From Planctomycetales bacterium (GTDB taxonomy: Bacteria > Planctomycetota > Phycisphaerae > SM23-33): a DNA stretch of 5,749 nt. Made by a program: the position numbers and the translations under genes. Below are positions 1 to 5,644 of the stretch, piece after piece. The stretch is taken from NCBI GenBank assembly GCA_030592655.1, contig JAUVIQ010000192.1:1-5749 (forward strand). The letters run 5' to 3'. The notes under the pieces are model-generated. The model was given only the letters and a program-made list of their open reading frames with translations. It was not told the origin of the DNA and did not search any database. Position 1 is the first letter of the stretch, and every line of letters starts with the position of its first letter.

Positions 1-125
1 TGTGTCTTCCCGCCTTGTTCATACACCACCAAGGCACGTCGCCGTGTATCTGCCGATGCGATCTTCATGGAATATACATCGGATCATTAATCTCTAGCAC
101 GACACTCTTTTTGTAAAATGCTCTA

Positions 126-1379
126 ATGTGGGAGATCGGTAAGAATCGAACAGACTCCGAGAAGGAGTTCGACCGTACACTTGACTATATTCAGGATACT
201 ATCGACGCCTTGAAAGACCTGGATCGCGCATCATCCCGCTTCATTATCGAGCAGGGGATATTTGGGCAGATTCGCCGTGCACCGCTCGGGGTCGTACTCT
301 GCATGGGGCCGTTCAATTATCCACTCAACGAAACCTTCACGACCCTTATTCCTGCACTTATCATGGGCAACGTCGCCATTTTCAAGCCACCCAAATTAGG
401 GGTTCTTCTTCACAGACCTTTGCTAAGGGCATTTCAGGAATCCTTCCCCCCTGGCGTGGTAGGCACGGTTTATGGCGATGGGCAAGATGTAATCGGTCCC
501 ATGATGAGCAATGGCAAGGTTGACGTGCTGGCCTTCATAGGCTCCAGTCGCGTAGCCGACATCCTCAAACACCAGCATCCCAACCCACACCGGCTGCGGT
601 GTGTGCTTGGTTTGGAAGCCAAGAATGTCGGTATTATCTTACCTGACGCCGAACTGGTTTCGGCCGTTAAGGAATGCGTGCTCGGTGCGCTTTCCTACAA
701 CGGTCAACGGTGTACGGCCCTCAAGATTCTGTTCGTGCACAAGAGTGTGTTCCAATCATTCGTGGACCAATTTTGTGAGGCGGTGAGCGAACTGAAATAC
801 GGAATGCCATGGGATGATGGCGTCCAGTTGACTCCGCTTCCGGAATCAGGCAAGACGGTATATCTCAATGAGATTATCGAAGACGCCAGGCAGCACGGCG
901 CAATCGTAGCGAACGAGAACGGTGGCGCCATAGACGAGACGTTCATGTTCCCGGCGGTGGTCACGCCTGTAAACGAAAAGATGCGACTTTATCGGGAAGA
1001 ACAGTTCGGGCCGGTAGTACCTATATGCCCCTTCGATGATATCGAAGAGCCTATGCAATATGTGGTTTCTTCCAGCTACGGCCAACAGGCGAGTATATTT
1101 GGTTCGGATCCCAAGACGATTGCGGAGTTGATCGACCCGCTTGTGAATCAGGTCTGTCGTGTCAACATTAACAGTCAGTGCCAGCGAGGTCCGGACACCT
1201 TCCCCTTTACCGGGCGAAAATCATCGGCCGAAGGTACGCTTTCAGTTTCGGACGCGCTTCGGGTATTCGCAATCCGTACTCTGGTGGCGGCCAAGGATTC
1301 GGAGTTGAACAAGCGGATAGTGTCAACGATTGTAAGAGAAAGGCAGAGTAATTTTCTATCTACAGACTTCCTGCTCTAG
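126..1379 (+). CDS. GAPN-type NADP-dependent glyceraldehyde-3-phosphate dehydrogenase (ALDH superfamily), N-terminally truncated
   Basis: This is an aldehyde dehydrogenase of the non-phosphorylating GAPDH (GAPN/ALDH11-like) group. Intact members oxidise glyceraldehyde-3-phosphate to 3-phosphoglycerate with NADP in the cytoplasm. Visible ALDH signatures are GPFNYPLNET (res 61-70, Asn64 for the oxyanion hole), the cofactor-binding segment IFKPPKLG (85-92), FIGSSR (138-142), GLEAKN with the general base Glu164 (162-167), the nucleophile Cys196 in NGQRCTALK, EEQFGPVVP (291-299) and FTGRKSSAEGT near the end. The conserved C-terminus (RERQSNFLSTDF) is intact. At 417 residues it is about 100 shorter than the usual 480-540, because the ORF opens at an internal Met in the family motif LMWEIGK. 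Codons GCT CTA just before the ATG still fit the family (Ala-Leu), but TAA at 114 then closes the frame, and no Shine-Dalgarno sequence precedes 126. Family assignment is firm. It may be a pseudogene remnant or carry a frameshifted 5' end. Confidence 0.85.
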   Translation: MWEIGKNRTDSEKEFDRTLDYIQDTIDALKDLDRASSRFIIEQGIFGQIRRAPLGVVLCMGPFNYPLNETFTTLIPALIMGNVAIFKPPKLGVLLHRPLLRAFQESFPPGVVGTVYGDGQDVIGPMMSNGKVDVLAFIGSSRVADILKHQHPNPHRLRCVLGLEAKNVGIILPDAELVSAVKECVLGALSYNGQRCTALKILFVHKSVFQSFVDQFCEAVSELKYGMPWDDGVQLTPLPESGKTVYLNEIIEDARQHGAIVANENGGAIDETFMFPAVVTPVNEKMRLYREEQFGPVVPICPFDDIEEPMQYVVSSSYGQQASIFGSDPKTIAELIDPLVNQVCRVNINSQCQRGPDTFPFTGRKSSAEGTLSVSDALRVFAIRTLVAAKDSELNKRIVSTIVRERQSNFLSTDFLL

Positions 1380-1540
1380 GGATGTTGATTCCAGGCAATC
1401 GGGGTTAAAGGGCATTCTACTTTTTGGGTTGTTATTTGCGCCGGCCGGTATTATTTTGCTGTCGTGACAGGAACGGCATAGCGTGGATGCGTCGGATGTT
1501 AGGGCGTTTGGGCATAATGATGCCCCCTTTGATGAACACG

Positions 1541-2491
1541 ATGAAAGCGATACGAATTCACAAGTATGGCGGGCCGGAGGTGCTTGCGTACGAAGATGCA
1601 CCGCTGCCTGTGCCCGGGGAAGATGATCTGTTGGTCCGTGTTCACGCAGCCGGGGTCAATCCCGCCGATTGGCAGATACGCTCCGGAAAACGCGGTGTGC
1701 AGGAAGAACCGTTCTCGATAATTTTGGGTTTCGACGTGTCGGGGGTTGTCGAAGCGACAGGCAGCGGCGTTAAGCATTTTAAAGTGGGTGATGCGGTATA
1801 TGCCATGTTGCCCGGCGCTTATGCAGAGTATGCCGCCGGTCCCGCTGCGGCAGTTGCGCACAAACCCCGCTCACTCGATCACATTCAGGCGGCGGCCATG
1901 CCGGCCGTTGCCCTGACCGCATGGCAGGCCCTCTTTGACGCGGGTGAATTATCAGCCGGACAAACAGTGCTTATCCAGGCTGCCGCCGGGGGCGTCGGTC
2001 ATATCGCGGTACAACTGGCCAAGTGGAAGGGTGCGCGCGTAATTGGTACGGCATCCGGACGCAACGAGGATTTTCTGCGCAAAATCGGCGTCGATGAGTT
2101 CATAGACTACCGAACGACCCGGTTTGAAGATGTTGTTCGAGATGTTGACGTGGTCCTGGATGGCATTGTTCGAGATGCCGATGAGGCTATAGACGTCCTT
2201 GCCGGAGAGACTTTGGAGCGTTCCTGGAGCGTCCTGAAAAAGAACGGCGTTCTCGTCTCTATTTGCACCAGGCCGTCCCCCGAAGCCGCCGCGGCGCATG
2301 GCGTGCGCGGAAAATATATACTCGCCCAAAGTAACGCAGCCCAACTTACCGAGATCGCCGGGTTGGTCGATGCCGGGCATGTTAAGCCCACTATCGACAC
2401 CGTGTTTCCCCTCAAGGACGCACGCAAAGCGCACGAACTGAGTCAGACAGGCCATACGCGGGGGAAGATTGTTCTGCAGGTAGTGGAATGA
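1541..2491 (+). CDS. NADP-dependent oxidoreductase, quinone oxidoreductase-like (MDR family, zinc-free)
   Basis: This is a medium-chain dehydrogenase/reductase of the zeta-crystallin/quinone oxidoreductase branch, expected to use NADPH to reduce quinones or activated alkenes; the substrate cannot be told. Numbered from the start at 1541 (316 aa), it has the family opening MKAIRIHKYGGPEVL, a GroES-like N-domain with AAGVNPADWQIRSG (36-49) and GFDVSGVVEATGSGV (63-77), the nucleotide-binding loop AAAGGVGHIAVQLAK (147-161) and a C-terminal GHTRGKIVLQV ending. The Cys/His set of zinc-dependent alcohol dehydrogenases is absent. In-frame TTG 1424 and ATGs at 1517, 1520 and 1532 would add 3 to 39 residues that do not look conserved. 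No start has a good Shine-Dalgarno sequence (AGGGCG at 1501-1506 is the best, and would suit 1517), so 1541 is chosen by family alignment. Residues 198-219 contain an apparent 11-residue duplication. It follows the dehydrogenase gene by 161 bp. Confidence 0.88.
   Translation: MKAIRIHKYGGPEVLAYEDAPLPVPGEDDLLVRVHAAGVNPADWQIRSGKRGVQEEPFSIILGFDVSGVVEATGSGVKHFKVGDAVYAMLPGAYAEYAAGPAAAVAHKPRSLDHIQAAAMPAVALTAWQALFDAGELSAGQTVLIQAAAGGVGHIAVQLAKWKGARVIGTASGRNEDFLRKIGVDEFIDYRTTRFEDVVRDVDVVLDGIVRDADEAIDVLAGETLERSWSVLKKNGVLVSICTRPSPEAAAAHGVRGKYILAQSNAAQLTEIAGLVDAGHVKPTIDTVFPLKDARKAHELSQTGHTRGKIVLQVVE
2133..2198 (+). repeat. 33-bp in-frame tandem duplication within the oxidoreductase gene
   Basis: The 12-mer TTGTTCGAGATG occurs at 2133-2144 and again at 2166-2177, exactly 33 bp (11 codons) apart. 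Beyond it the two 33-bp units still match at 10 of 21 positions (22 of 33 overall). The protein reads VVRDVDVVLDG then IVRDADEAIDV. From memory of the family, VDVVLD is normally followed almost at once by a GGET-type motif, so about 11 residues appear inserted. It lies between the Rossmann-fold strand and the TLERSW helix. Confidence 0.55.
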
Positions 2492-2501
2492 GAAAAAAAC
2501 C

Positions 2502-2530
2502 TTGACAGCCGGGCATATCTACCGTAGCAT
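2502..2530 (+). promoter_or_regulatory. sigma70-type promoter for the PEP-CTERM protein gene
   Basis: A perfect -35 box TTGACA (2502-2507) is separated by exactly 17 bp from TAGCAT (2525-2530), a 4-of-6 match to the -10 consensus. A short A tract (AAAAAAA at 2493-2499) sits just upstream and could act as an UP element. Transcription would start near 2537, giving a leader of about 70 nt. The promoter begins 11 bp after the oxidoreductase stop codon, so the secreted-protein gene can be expressed separately. Confidence 0.65.
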
Positions 2531-2537
2531 ACTATGC
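2527..2537. promoter_or_regulatory. 11-bp inverted repeat over the -10/start region (possible operator)
   Basis: GCATA-C-TATGC is a perfect inverted repeat with a one-base centre. It overlaps the last four bases of the -10 box and the predicted transcription start, where a dimeric repressor would bind. It is short and no regulator gene is adjacent, so this is only a candidate. Confidence 0.25.
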
Positions 2538-2592
2538 AAGGTGAGGGTGCTGTAACAGCGCCGCTCTGTGCTCTTTGTCCAACCCAGCTTGT

Positions 2593-2599
2593 AAGGAGG
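2593..2599 (+). promoter_or_regulatory. strong Shine-Dalgarno sequence
   Basis: AAGGAGG lies 7 nt before GTG 2607 and 10 nt before ATG 2610, so either codon could start translation. Both give the same signal peptide apart from one residue. It is the clearest ribosome-binding site in the window; the other three genes have weak or no such site. Confidence 0.8.
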
Positions 2600-2606
2600 C
2601 CTCACG

Positions 2607-4328
2607 GTGATGAAGAAGTTAGCAGCGTTTTTCTTTCTGCTCACATGTCTGTCGATAACGAGTGCAGCCTACTCTGGATACACCGAAGACAGGTATAATC
2701 CGTTCTGGAGATTCAATGAGGGCACGGATTACTACGGTTACGGCCAAACGGCCTGGGAGGCGTCGTCCTCTGCCGGCAAGAAAGACTGGTTCGAGCACTG
2801 CGCGAACGTTGACATAACCGACGAGCGCGCATATGGGCCCGGGTGGGTGTGCCTGCACTTTGCCGTACAGACGTACATTAACTTCGGCGGTTCGCCGCCG
2901 GATAATTTGCCGGACGTCTATAACGATCCGGACTGGTCAACGCCCAACAAATTCAATCTCCCGCTTTATACCATAAGCGTCAGCAGTGTCTCTTATGGAC
3001 ACTCAATTAACGGGATCCTCATAGGCGACAACCCTTTGGATTTCTCGGACTGGTACTTCTTTGAGCCACAGAATGACACTCGCATAAACCCCGGCGGGTG
3101 GAACATGCCCACGGGAACCGATGTAACCGTAAGCATACCAACACATCTCAAAGACAATGGCGGCTACTCGTCCGTCTCCTTAGTCGAATGGCACATTCAG
3201 GGCGATAAGACACCCGTGCTGACCGACCAGCACAGCAGCCTGGTTCTGAAAACCAACTGGTCCGCCGGTGACGGTTTGTGGGAAACATCCTCCAACTGGA
3301 ACAGCGGCGCCCCAGGTTCCAACAAGATCGCCGGCGTGAACAACGGCGGGACTGTTCGCATAACTAGCCGAGGCGAGCACTGCACGGGCCTGAGCCTCGG
3401 CAGCCTGGTCGGTCAGACCGGAAACGCCGTGTTAGTTTCGGGCAGCAAACTGAACGCGGACAAAGAGTTCATCGGGTCCGGAGGTACCGGACTGTTCACG
3501 CAGACCGGCGGAGATAATGCGGTCGCCAAGGCCCTCTACGTCGGCTTTGGCCCCGGTTCAAGCGGAACTTACGACATATCGGGCGGCACTCTTGAAGTGG
3601 GCGGGGTAATCGCAATAGGCCCGACCGGTGGTGGCGGCGGGACTTTCAGGATCAGCGGGGCTGCGACCGTTCAGACCGATACGATGGTAGTCGGGTTCGG
3701 GGACGCACCGGGAATCCTGCTACTCACTCGCGGAACGCCGGGGCCGGTCGTCCGGAAGAACATCCTGTTCGGGCAAAACGCCCGGCTTGAAGTTGAAGGG
3801 ACCGGGACGAAACCGGCGATTTACTGTCGTGGCTTCGATATCGAGGCCACGGACGAACAGCATTTCGACTTCGACCAGGTCGAGATAGTCTTCAACGGTA
3901 ACGCAGGTGCTCCGGGATCGCCCGAACTGGCTGGAACGCTCGAATTGGCCGGGACAATCGAAGGCGGTTTCGCCGACAACTTCGCCCTCGGCGGATTGGT
4001 CGTATCAGGCCAGTTCGATCTGAGTTTCGTCGATGTGCATGACAACGGCAATCGAGGCCTGGCCGGTAAGGAATGCCTCTTCGCCGAAACCATTGACATC
4101 GCGTCAGATTGCTCGCTCGACCTGTCCTGCTATTGTGTGTACGTTAATGGCAACGTTGAGGGTGAATTGGACGCATGGATCGCCGACGGCAGGTTGTTCA
4201 GCAGTTGCGGGCCTATCGATGCGATCTATGACTCATCCAATGACTGGACGTACGTCGTACCGGAACCGACCTGCATCCTGCTGCTGACTCTGGGAGGTGT
4301 AGTCCTCTTTCGCCGCAGGCGAAAATAG
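2607..4328 (+). CDS. secreted PEP-CTERM protein with N-terminal cysteine-hydrolase/transglutaminase-like domain and beta-repeat region
   Basis: This is a 573-residue exported protein. Residues 1-21 form a signal peptide (MMKK, a hydrophobic run, then TSAAYS as a likely cleavage region). Residues about 25-200 form a compact domain with GWVCLHFAVQ (Cys82), SYGHSINGIL (His132) and DWYFFEPQND (Glu153, Asn156). The Cys, then Gly-His, then Trp-x-x-x-Glu-Pro order recalls the Cys-His-Asp/Glu layout of transglutaminase-like and papain-like domains; this is an inference from motif order. Residues 217-252 (GLWETSSNWNSGAPGS, GGTVRIT) resemble the opening of autotransporter-like or PEP-CTERM beta-strand repeats. 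Residues 290-372 carry degenerate repeats (GTGLFTQTGG, SSGTYDISGGTLEVGG, GGTFRISG, each followed by a VGFG or AIGP turn), probably a beta-solenoid. Residues 551-573 are a classical PEP-CTERM signal: VPEP, a hydrophobic helix, then RRRRK, for processing by an exosortase not present in the window. Six Cys cluster at 490-556. Substrate and role are unknown. Confidence 0.9.
   Translation: MMKKLAAFFFLLTCLSITSAAYSGYTEDRYNPFWRFNEGTDYYGYGQTAWEASSSAGKKDWFEHCANVDITDERAYGPGWVCLHFAVQTYINFGGSPPDNLPDVYNDPDWSTPNKFNLPLYTISVSSVSYGHSINGILIGDNPLDFSDWYFFEPQNDTRINPGGWNMPTGTDVTVSIPTHLKDNGGYSSVSLVEWHIQGDKTPVLTDQHSSLVLKTNWSAGDGLWETSSNWNSGAPGSNKIAGVNNGGTVRITSRGEHCTGLSLGSLVGQTGNAVLVSGSKLNADKEFIGSGGTGLFTQTGGDNAVAKALYVGFGPGSSGTYDISGGTLEVGGVIAIGPTGGGGGTFRISGAATVQTDTMVVGFGDAPGILLLTRGTPGPVVRKNILFGQNARLEVEGTGTKPAIYCRGFDIEATDEQHFDFDQVEIVFNGNAGAPGSPELAGTLELAGTIEGGFADNFALGGLVVSGQFDLSFVDVHDNGNRGLAGKECLFAETIDIASDCSLDLSCYCVYVNGNVEGELDAWIADGRLFSSCGPIDAIYDSSNDWTYVVPEPTCILLLTLGGVVLFRRRRK
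4257..4325 (+). other. PEP-CTERM sorting/anchor signal
   Basis: Codons for residues 551-573 encode Val-Pro-Glu-Pro, a hydrophobic segment of about 14 residues (TCILLLTLGGVVLF) and a terminal RRRRK cluster, ending directly at the stop codon. This three-part layout is the established exosortase recognition tail found in Gram-negative biofilm and exopolysaccharide producers, including planctomycetes. A Cys right after PEPT is a small variation. Confidence 0.88.
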
Positions 4329-4490
4329 AAATGCAAGAGGCAAAATGCGGGCCTCGGGCTATCGATTTTGGGGGAACCTTGCTTACTGGACATGTGCATC
4401 GGCAGGCAAAGTTTGTTATCATGCTCCGGATGAGAGAAAGGTTCGCAAAACGGGGAAAAAGTAGAATAACCATTTGCGTGGGTAAGCCTA
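4329..4490. other. intergenic region between the PEP-CTERM gene and the kinase gene
   Basis: These 162 bases hold no convincing terminator or promoter. The best -10 candidate is TATCAT (4417-4422), but its expected -35 position reads TGCATC, which is poor. A 25-codon ORF opens at ATG 4421 and ends at TGA 4496-4498, overlapping the predicted kinase start by 8 nt. It has no ribosome-binding site and no recognisable product. The kinase may depend on read-through from upstream. Confidence 0.4.
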
Positions 4491-5186
4491 TTGACTGAAC
4501 ACCTCCGACAGACTGAAGACCTGCTGGAACTGGTCAGGTCAATCGGCAACTTGCCGCATGAGATTAACAATCCGCTTTCGATAATCAAACTGAACCTGGA
4601 ACTCCTGGCCGAAGATTTCGCCGACATCGACGATGATCGTTGCCGGCGAAACCTTAACCGTCTCCAGCGGGTTCAGGACGAGGTCCGGCGCCTTCAGGAT
4701 TTTCTCAAGGAATTTCGCAAATACGTCGGCAGCGGCGAACTTCAGTTGGCCGAGGTCGATATGAGGCGGATTGTCGAAGAACTGACCGATTTTTACCGCC
4801 CGCAGGCTGAAAACAGCCACGTCGTCTTCCGTTCGGCATTGCCTGATAAACCCGTTACCTGCCGCATCGACGCAGGGCTGATAAAGCAGGCGATTTTGAA
4901 CCTCATAATCAATGCCGCCCAGGCAATGAGCGCCGGCGGCGAACTTCTGCTCCGGCTCTCTGCCGATAACGCCCGCGCTGTGCTTGAAGTCATTGACACG
5001 GGCCCCGGGATCAAGCCTGAACTCCGCGAGAAGATTTTCGAGCCGTACTATTCGACGACCAAAGGCGGAACCGGTTTAGGCCTGCCGACGGCACGGCGAA
5101 TCATCCGTCGCCACGACGGTGATATCACCCTCGACAGCGAGCCGGGCAAAGGCACGCGATTTGTAATTACTCTGCCGATGGCGTAG
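4491..5186 (+). CDS. sensor-less sensor histidine kinase (NtrB-like HisKA + HATPase_c)
   Basis: This is a cytoplasmic histidine protein kinase of 231 residues. The DHp domain has an H-box, NLPHEINNPLSIIKLNLELL, with phospho-acceptor His23, followed by a charged, coiled-coil-like helix to about residue 78. The ATPase domain shows an N-box (NLIINAAQAM, 137-146), G1 (DTGPGI, 169-174), an F-box (FEPYYSTT, 183-190) and G2 (KGGTGLGLPTARRII, 191-205). The end GTRFVITLPMA is typical. No transmembrane, PAS or GAF segment is present, so the signal must come from a partner protein or from the short N-terminus. The start is TTG 4491: TAA at 4467 closes the frame upstream, no ATG/GTG lies between, and a start farther in would lose the H-box. 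The ribosome-binding site is poor (GGTAAG, 4 nt away). Pro22 just before the active His, where Ala is usual, is odd. No response regulator is adjacent. Confidence 0.9.
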   Translation: MTEHLRQTEDLLELVRSIGNLPHEINNPLSIIKLNLELLAEDFADIDDDRCRRNLNRLQRVQDEVRRLQDFLKEFRKYVGSGELQLAEVDMRRIVEELTDFYRPQAENSHVVFRSALPDKPVTCRIDAGLIKQAILNLIINAAQAMSAGGELLLRLSADNARAVLEVIDTGPGIKPELREKIFEPYYSTTKGGTGLGLPTARRIIRRHDGDITLDSEPGKGTRFVITLPMA

Positions 5187-5204
5187 TCCGGCGGCGTGGT
5201 CGCG

Positions 5205-5223
5205 GCCCGGAGCATATCCGGGC
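5205..5223 (+). terminator. GC-rich hairpin downstream of the kinase gene (weak terminator candidate)
   Basis: GCCCGGA (5205-5211) pairs perfectly with TCCGGGC (5217-5223) across a 5-nt loop, 18 nt after the kinase stop codon. The position suits transcription termination, but GAAAATAGG follows instead of a T tract, so it is not a standard intrinsic terminator. Confidence 0.35.
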
Positions 5224-5240
5224 GAAAATAGGTTAGCGTC

Positions 5241-5268
5241 CCCTGTTTATCCCTGTTTATCTGTTTAT
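5241..5268. repeat. tandem CCCTGTTTAT repeat
   Basis: CCCTGTTTAT occurs twice head to tail (5241-5250, 5251-5260), followed directly by a shorter copy CTGTTTAT (5261-5268). It is a short tandem array of two and a partial units. No protein-binding role is evident. Confidence 0.8.
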
Positions 5269-5282
5269 ACGCCGAATATCGA

Positions 5283-5320
5283 AGTGGAGAAACAGCGGTC
5301 TATCCACTAGCCGCGAGTGG
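5283..5320. repeat. three-armed inverted repeat with alternative pairing
   Basis: AGTGGA (5283-5288), TCCACT (5303-5308) and AGTGGA (5315-5320) follow one another. The middle arm can pair with the first (14-nt loop) or the third (6-nt loop), giving mutually exclusive hairpins. The first and third arms lie in a longer imperfect direct repeat, AGTGGAGAAACAGCGG (5283-5298) versus AGTGGAAACGAGCGGG (5315-5330). Confidence 0.45.
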
Positions 5321-5407
5321 AAACGAGCGGGGTTGACTCAATGGTGTCGGCGGAATATCCCGCATTTCAACAGGTACAGTTTTTGGGGGGCACGCCAGGG
5401 GATTTCC

Positions 5408-5447
5408 GCTTGCGCTCCAATCTGCGCGCGCAAACGTGAACGTAAAA
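5408..5447. repeat. degraded second copy of the 40-bp palindrome
   Basis: Bases 5423-5447 match 5532-5556 at 23 of 25 positions, the two differences being C to T. The left half (5408-5422) matches the intact palindrome at only about 8 of 15 ungapped positions and so no longer pairs with the right half. The offset between copies is 109 bp. Confidence 0.75.
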
Positions 5448-5516
5448 ATCGGAGAGACGAAAAATTCCAAAAAAAAATTTCCTAAGGCCACCAAGGACTT
5501 ATGCCGTCGCAATCCG

Positions 5517-5556
5517 TTTTGCGTTCGCGTTTGCGCGCGCAAACGCGAACGCAAAA
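5517..5556. repeat. perfect 40-bp palindrome
   Basis: The 20-bp left arm, TTTTGCGTTC then GCGTTTGCGC, is followed with no spacer by its exact reverse complement, centred between 5536 and 5537. All 20 pairs match; the next pair outward (G/G) does not. The core is alternating GCGCGCGC flanked by TTT/AAA. As RNA or extruded DNA it would form a very long hairpin. Perfect symmetry of this length is rare without selection or recent origin. Confidence 0.92.
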
Positions 5557-5587
5557 GTTAATACAGAGCGTCCCTGGTACGCTTATA

Positions 5588-5600
5588 TGTTCTTTGACAA
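5588..5600 (+). promoter_or_regulatory. boxA-like antitermination motif
   Basis: TGTTCTTTGACAA matches the E. coli rrn boxA core TGCTCTTTAACAA at 11 of 13 positions. boxA binds NusB/NusE and normally sits in the leader of rRNA operons. No rRNA begins before the window ends 149 bp later. The same bases contain a TTGACA (5594-5599), so a -35 box is another reading, but no good -10 follows at 16-18 bp. Confidence 0.35.
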
Positions 5601-5610
5601 GTGAAGAAAG

Positions 5611-5638
5611 ACCGGAATACCGGATTACCGGAATACCG
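5611..5638. repeat. direct repeat ACCGGAATACCG, 16-bp period
   Basis: The 12-mer occurs at 5611-5622 and 5627-5638, separated by GATT. The intervening bases contain a third related TACCGG. This looks like a small tandem array or slippage product. It lies immediately before the G-tract repeat. Confidence 0.75.
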
Positions 5639-5644
5639 AAAACA

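Noticed and set aside
1429..1454. Possible promoter TTGTTA ... TATTAT before the oxidoreductase
   Set aside because: The spacer is only 14 bp, too short for sigma70. At 16-18 bp no acceptable -35 is present.
1424..1540. Longer N-terminus of the oxidoreductase from TTG 1424
   Set aside because: The extra 39 residues (Arg/Cys/Met-rich) do not resemble the family, which begins at MKAIRIHKYG. No ribosome-binding site supports the upstream start.
1952..2455. 167-codon minus-strand ORF inside the oxidoreductase gene
   Set aside because: It lies wholly opposite a well-conserved MDR coding sequence and has no family features. It is an antisense shadow.
4308..4324. Hairpin TTTCGCC-GCA-GGCGAAA at the end of the PEP-CTERM gene as a terminator
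   Set aside because: It lies inside the codons for the FRRRRK tail, before the stop codon, and is not followed by a T tract. Arg/Lys codon use explains it.
4226..4627. 133-codon minus-strand ORF spanning the end of the PEP-CTERM gene, the intergenic region and the kinase start
   Set aside because: It overlaps the PEP-CTERM tail and the kinase H-box, both clearly coding on the + strand. The Ser/Arg-rich translation has no recognisable domain.
5243..5308. Replication-origin idea: TTATCC cores in the CTGTTTAT repeats and CTATCCACT (7 of 9 to a DnaA box)
   Set aside because: Only one box reaches 7 of 9 and the others are worse. There is no cluster of DnaA boxes, no AT-rich unwinding region and no dnaA/dnaN or rep gene nearby.
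5300..5554. 84-codon ORF on the minus strand across the palindromes
   Set aside because: It crosses both palindrome copies and the poly-A tract, has low-complexity Arg/Thr/Gln/Phe runs and no recognisable domain. It looks like an accidental opening in non-coding sequence.
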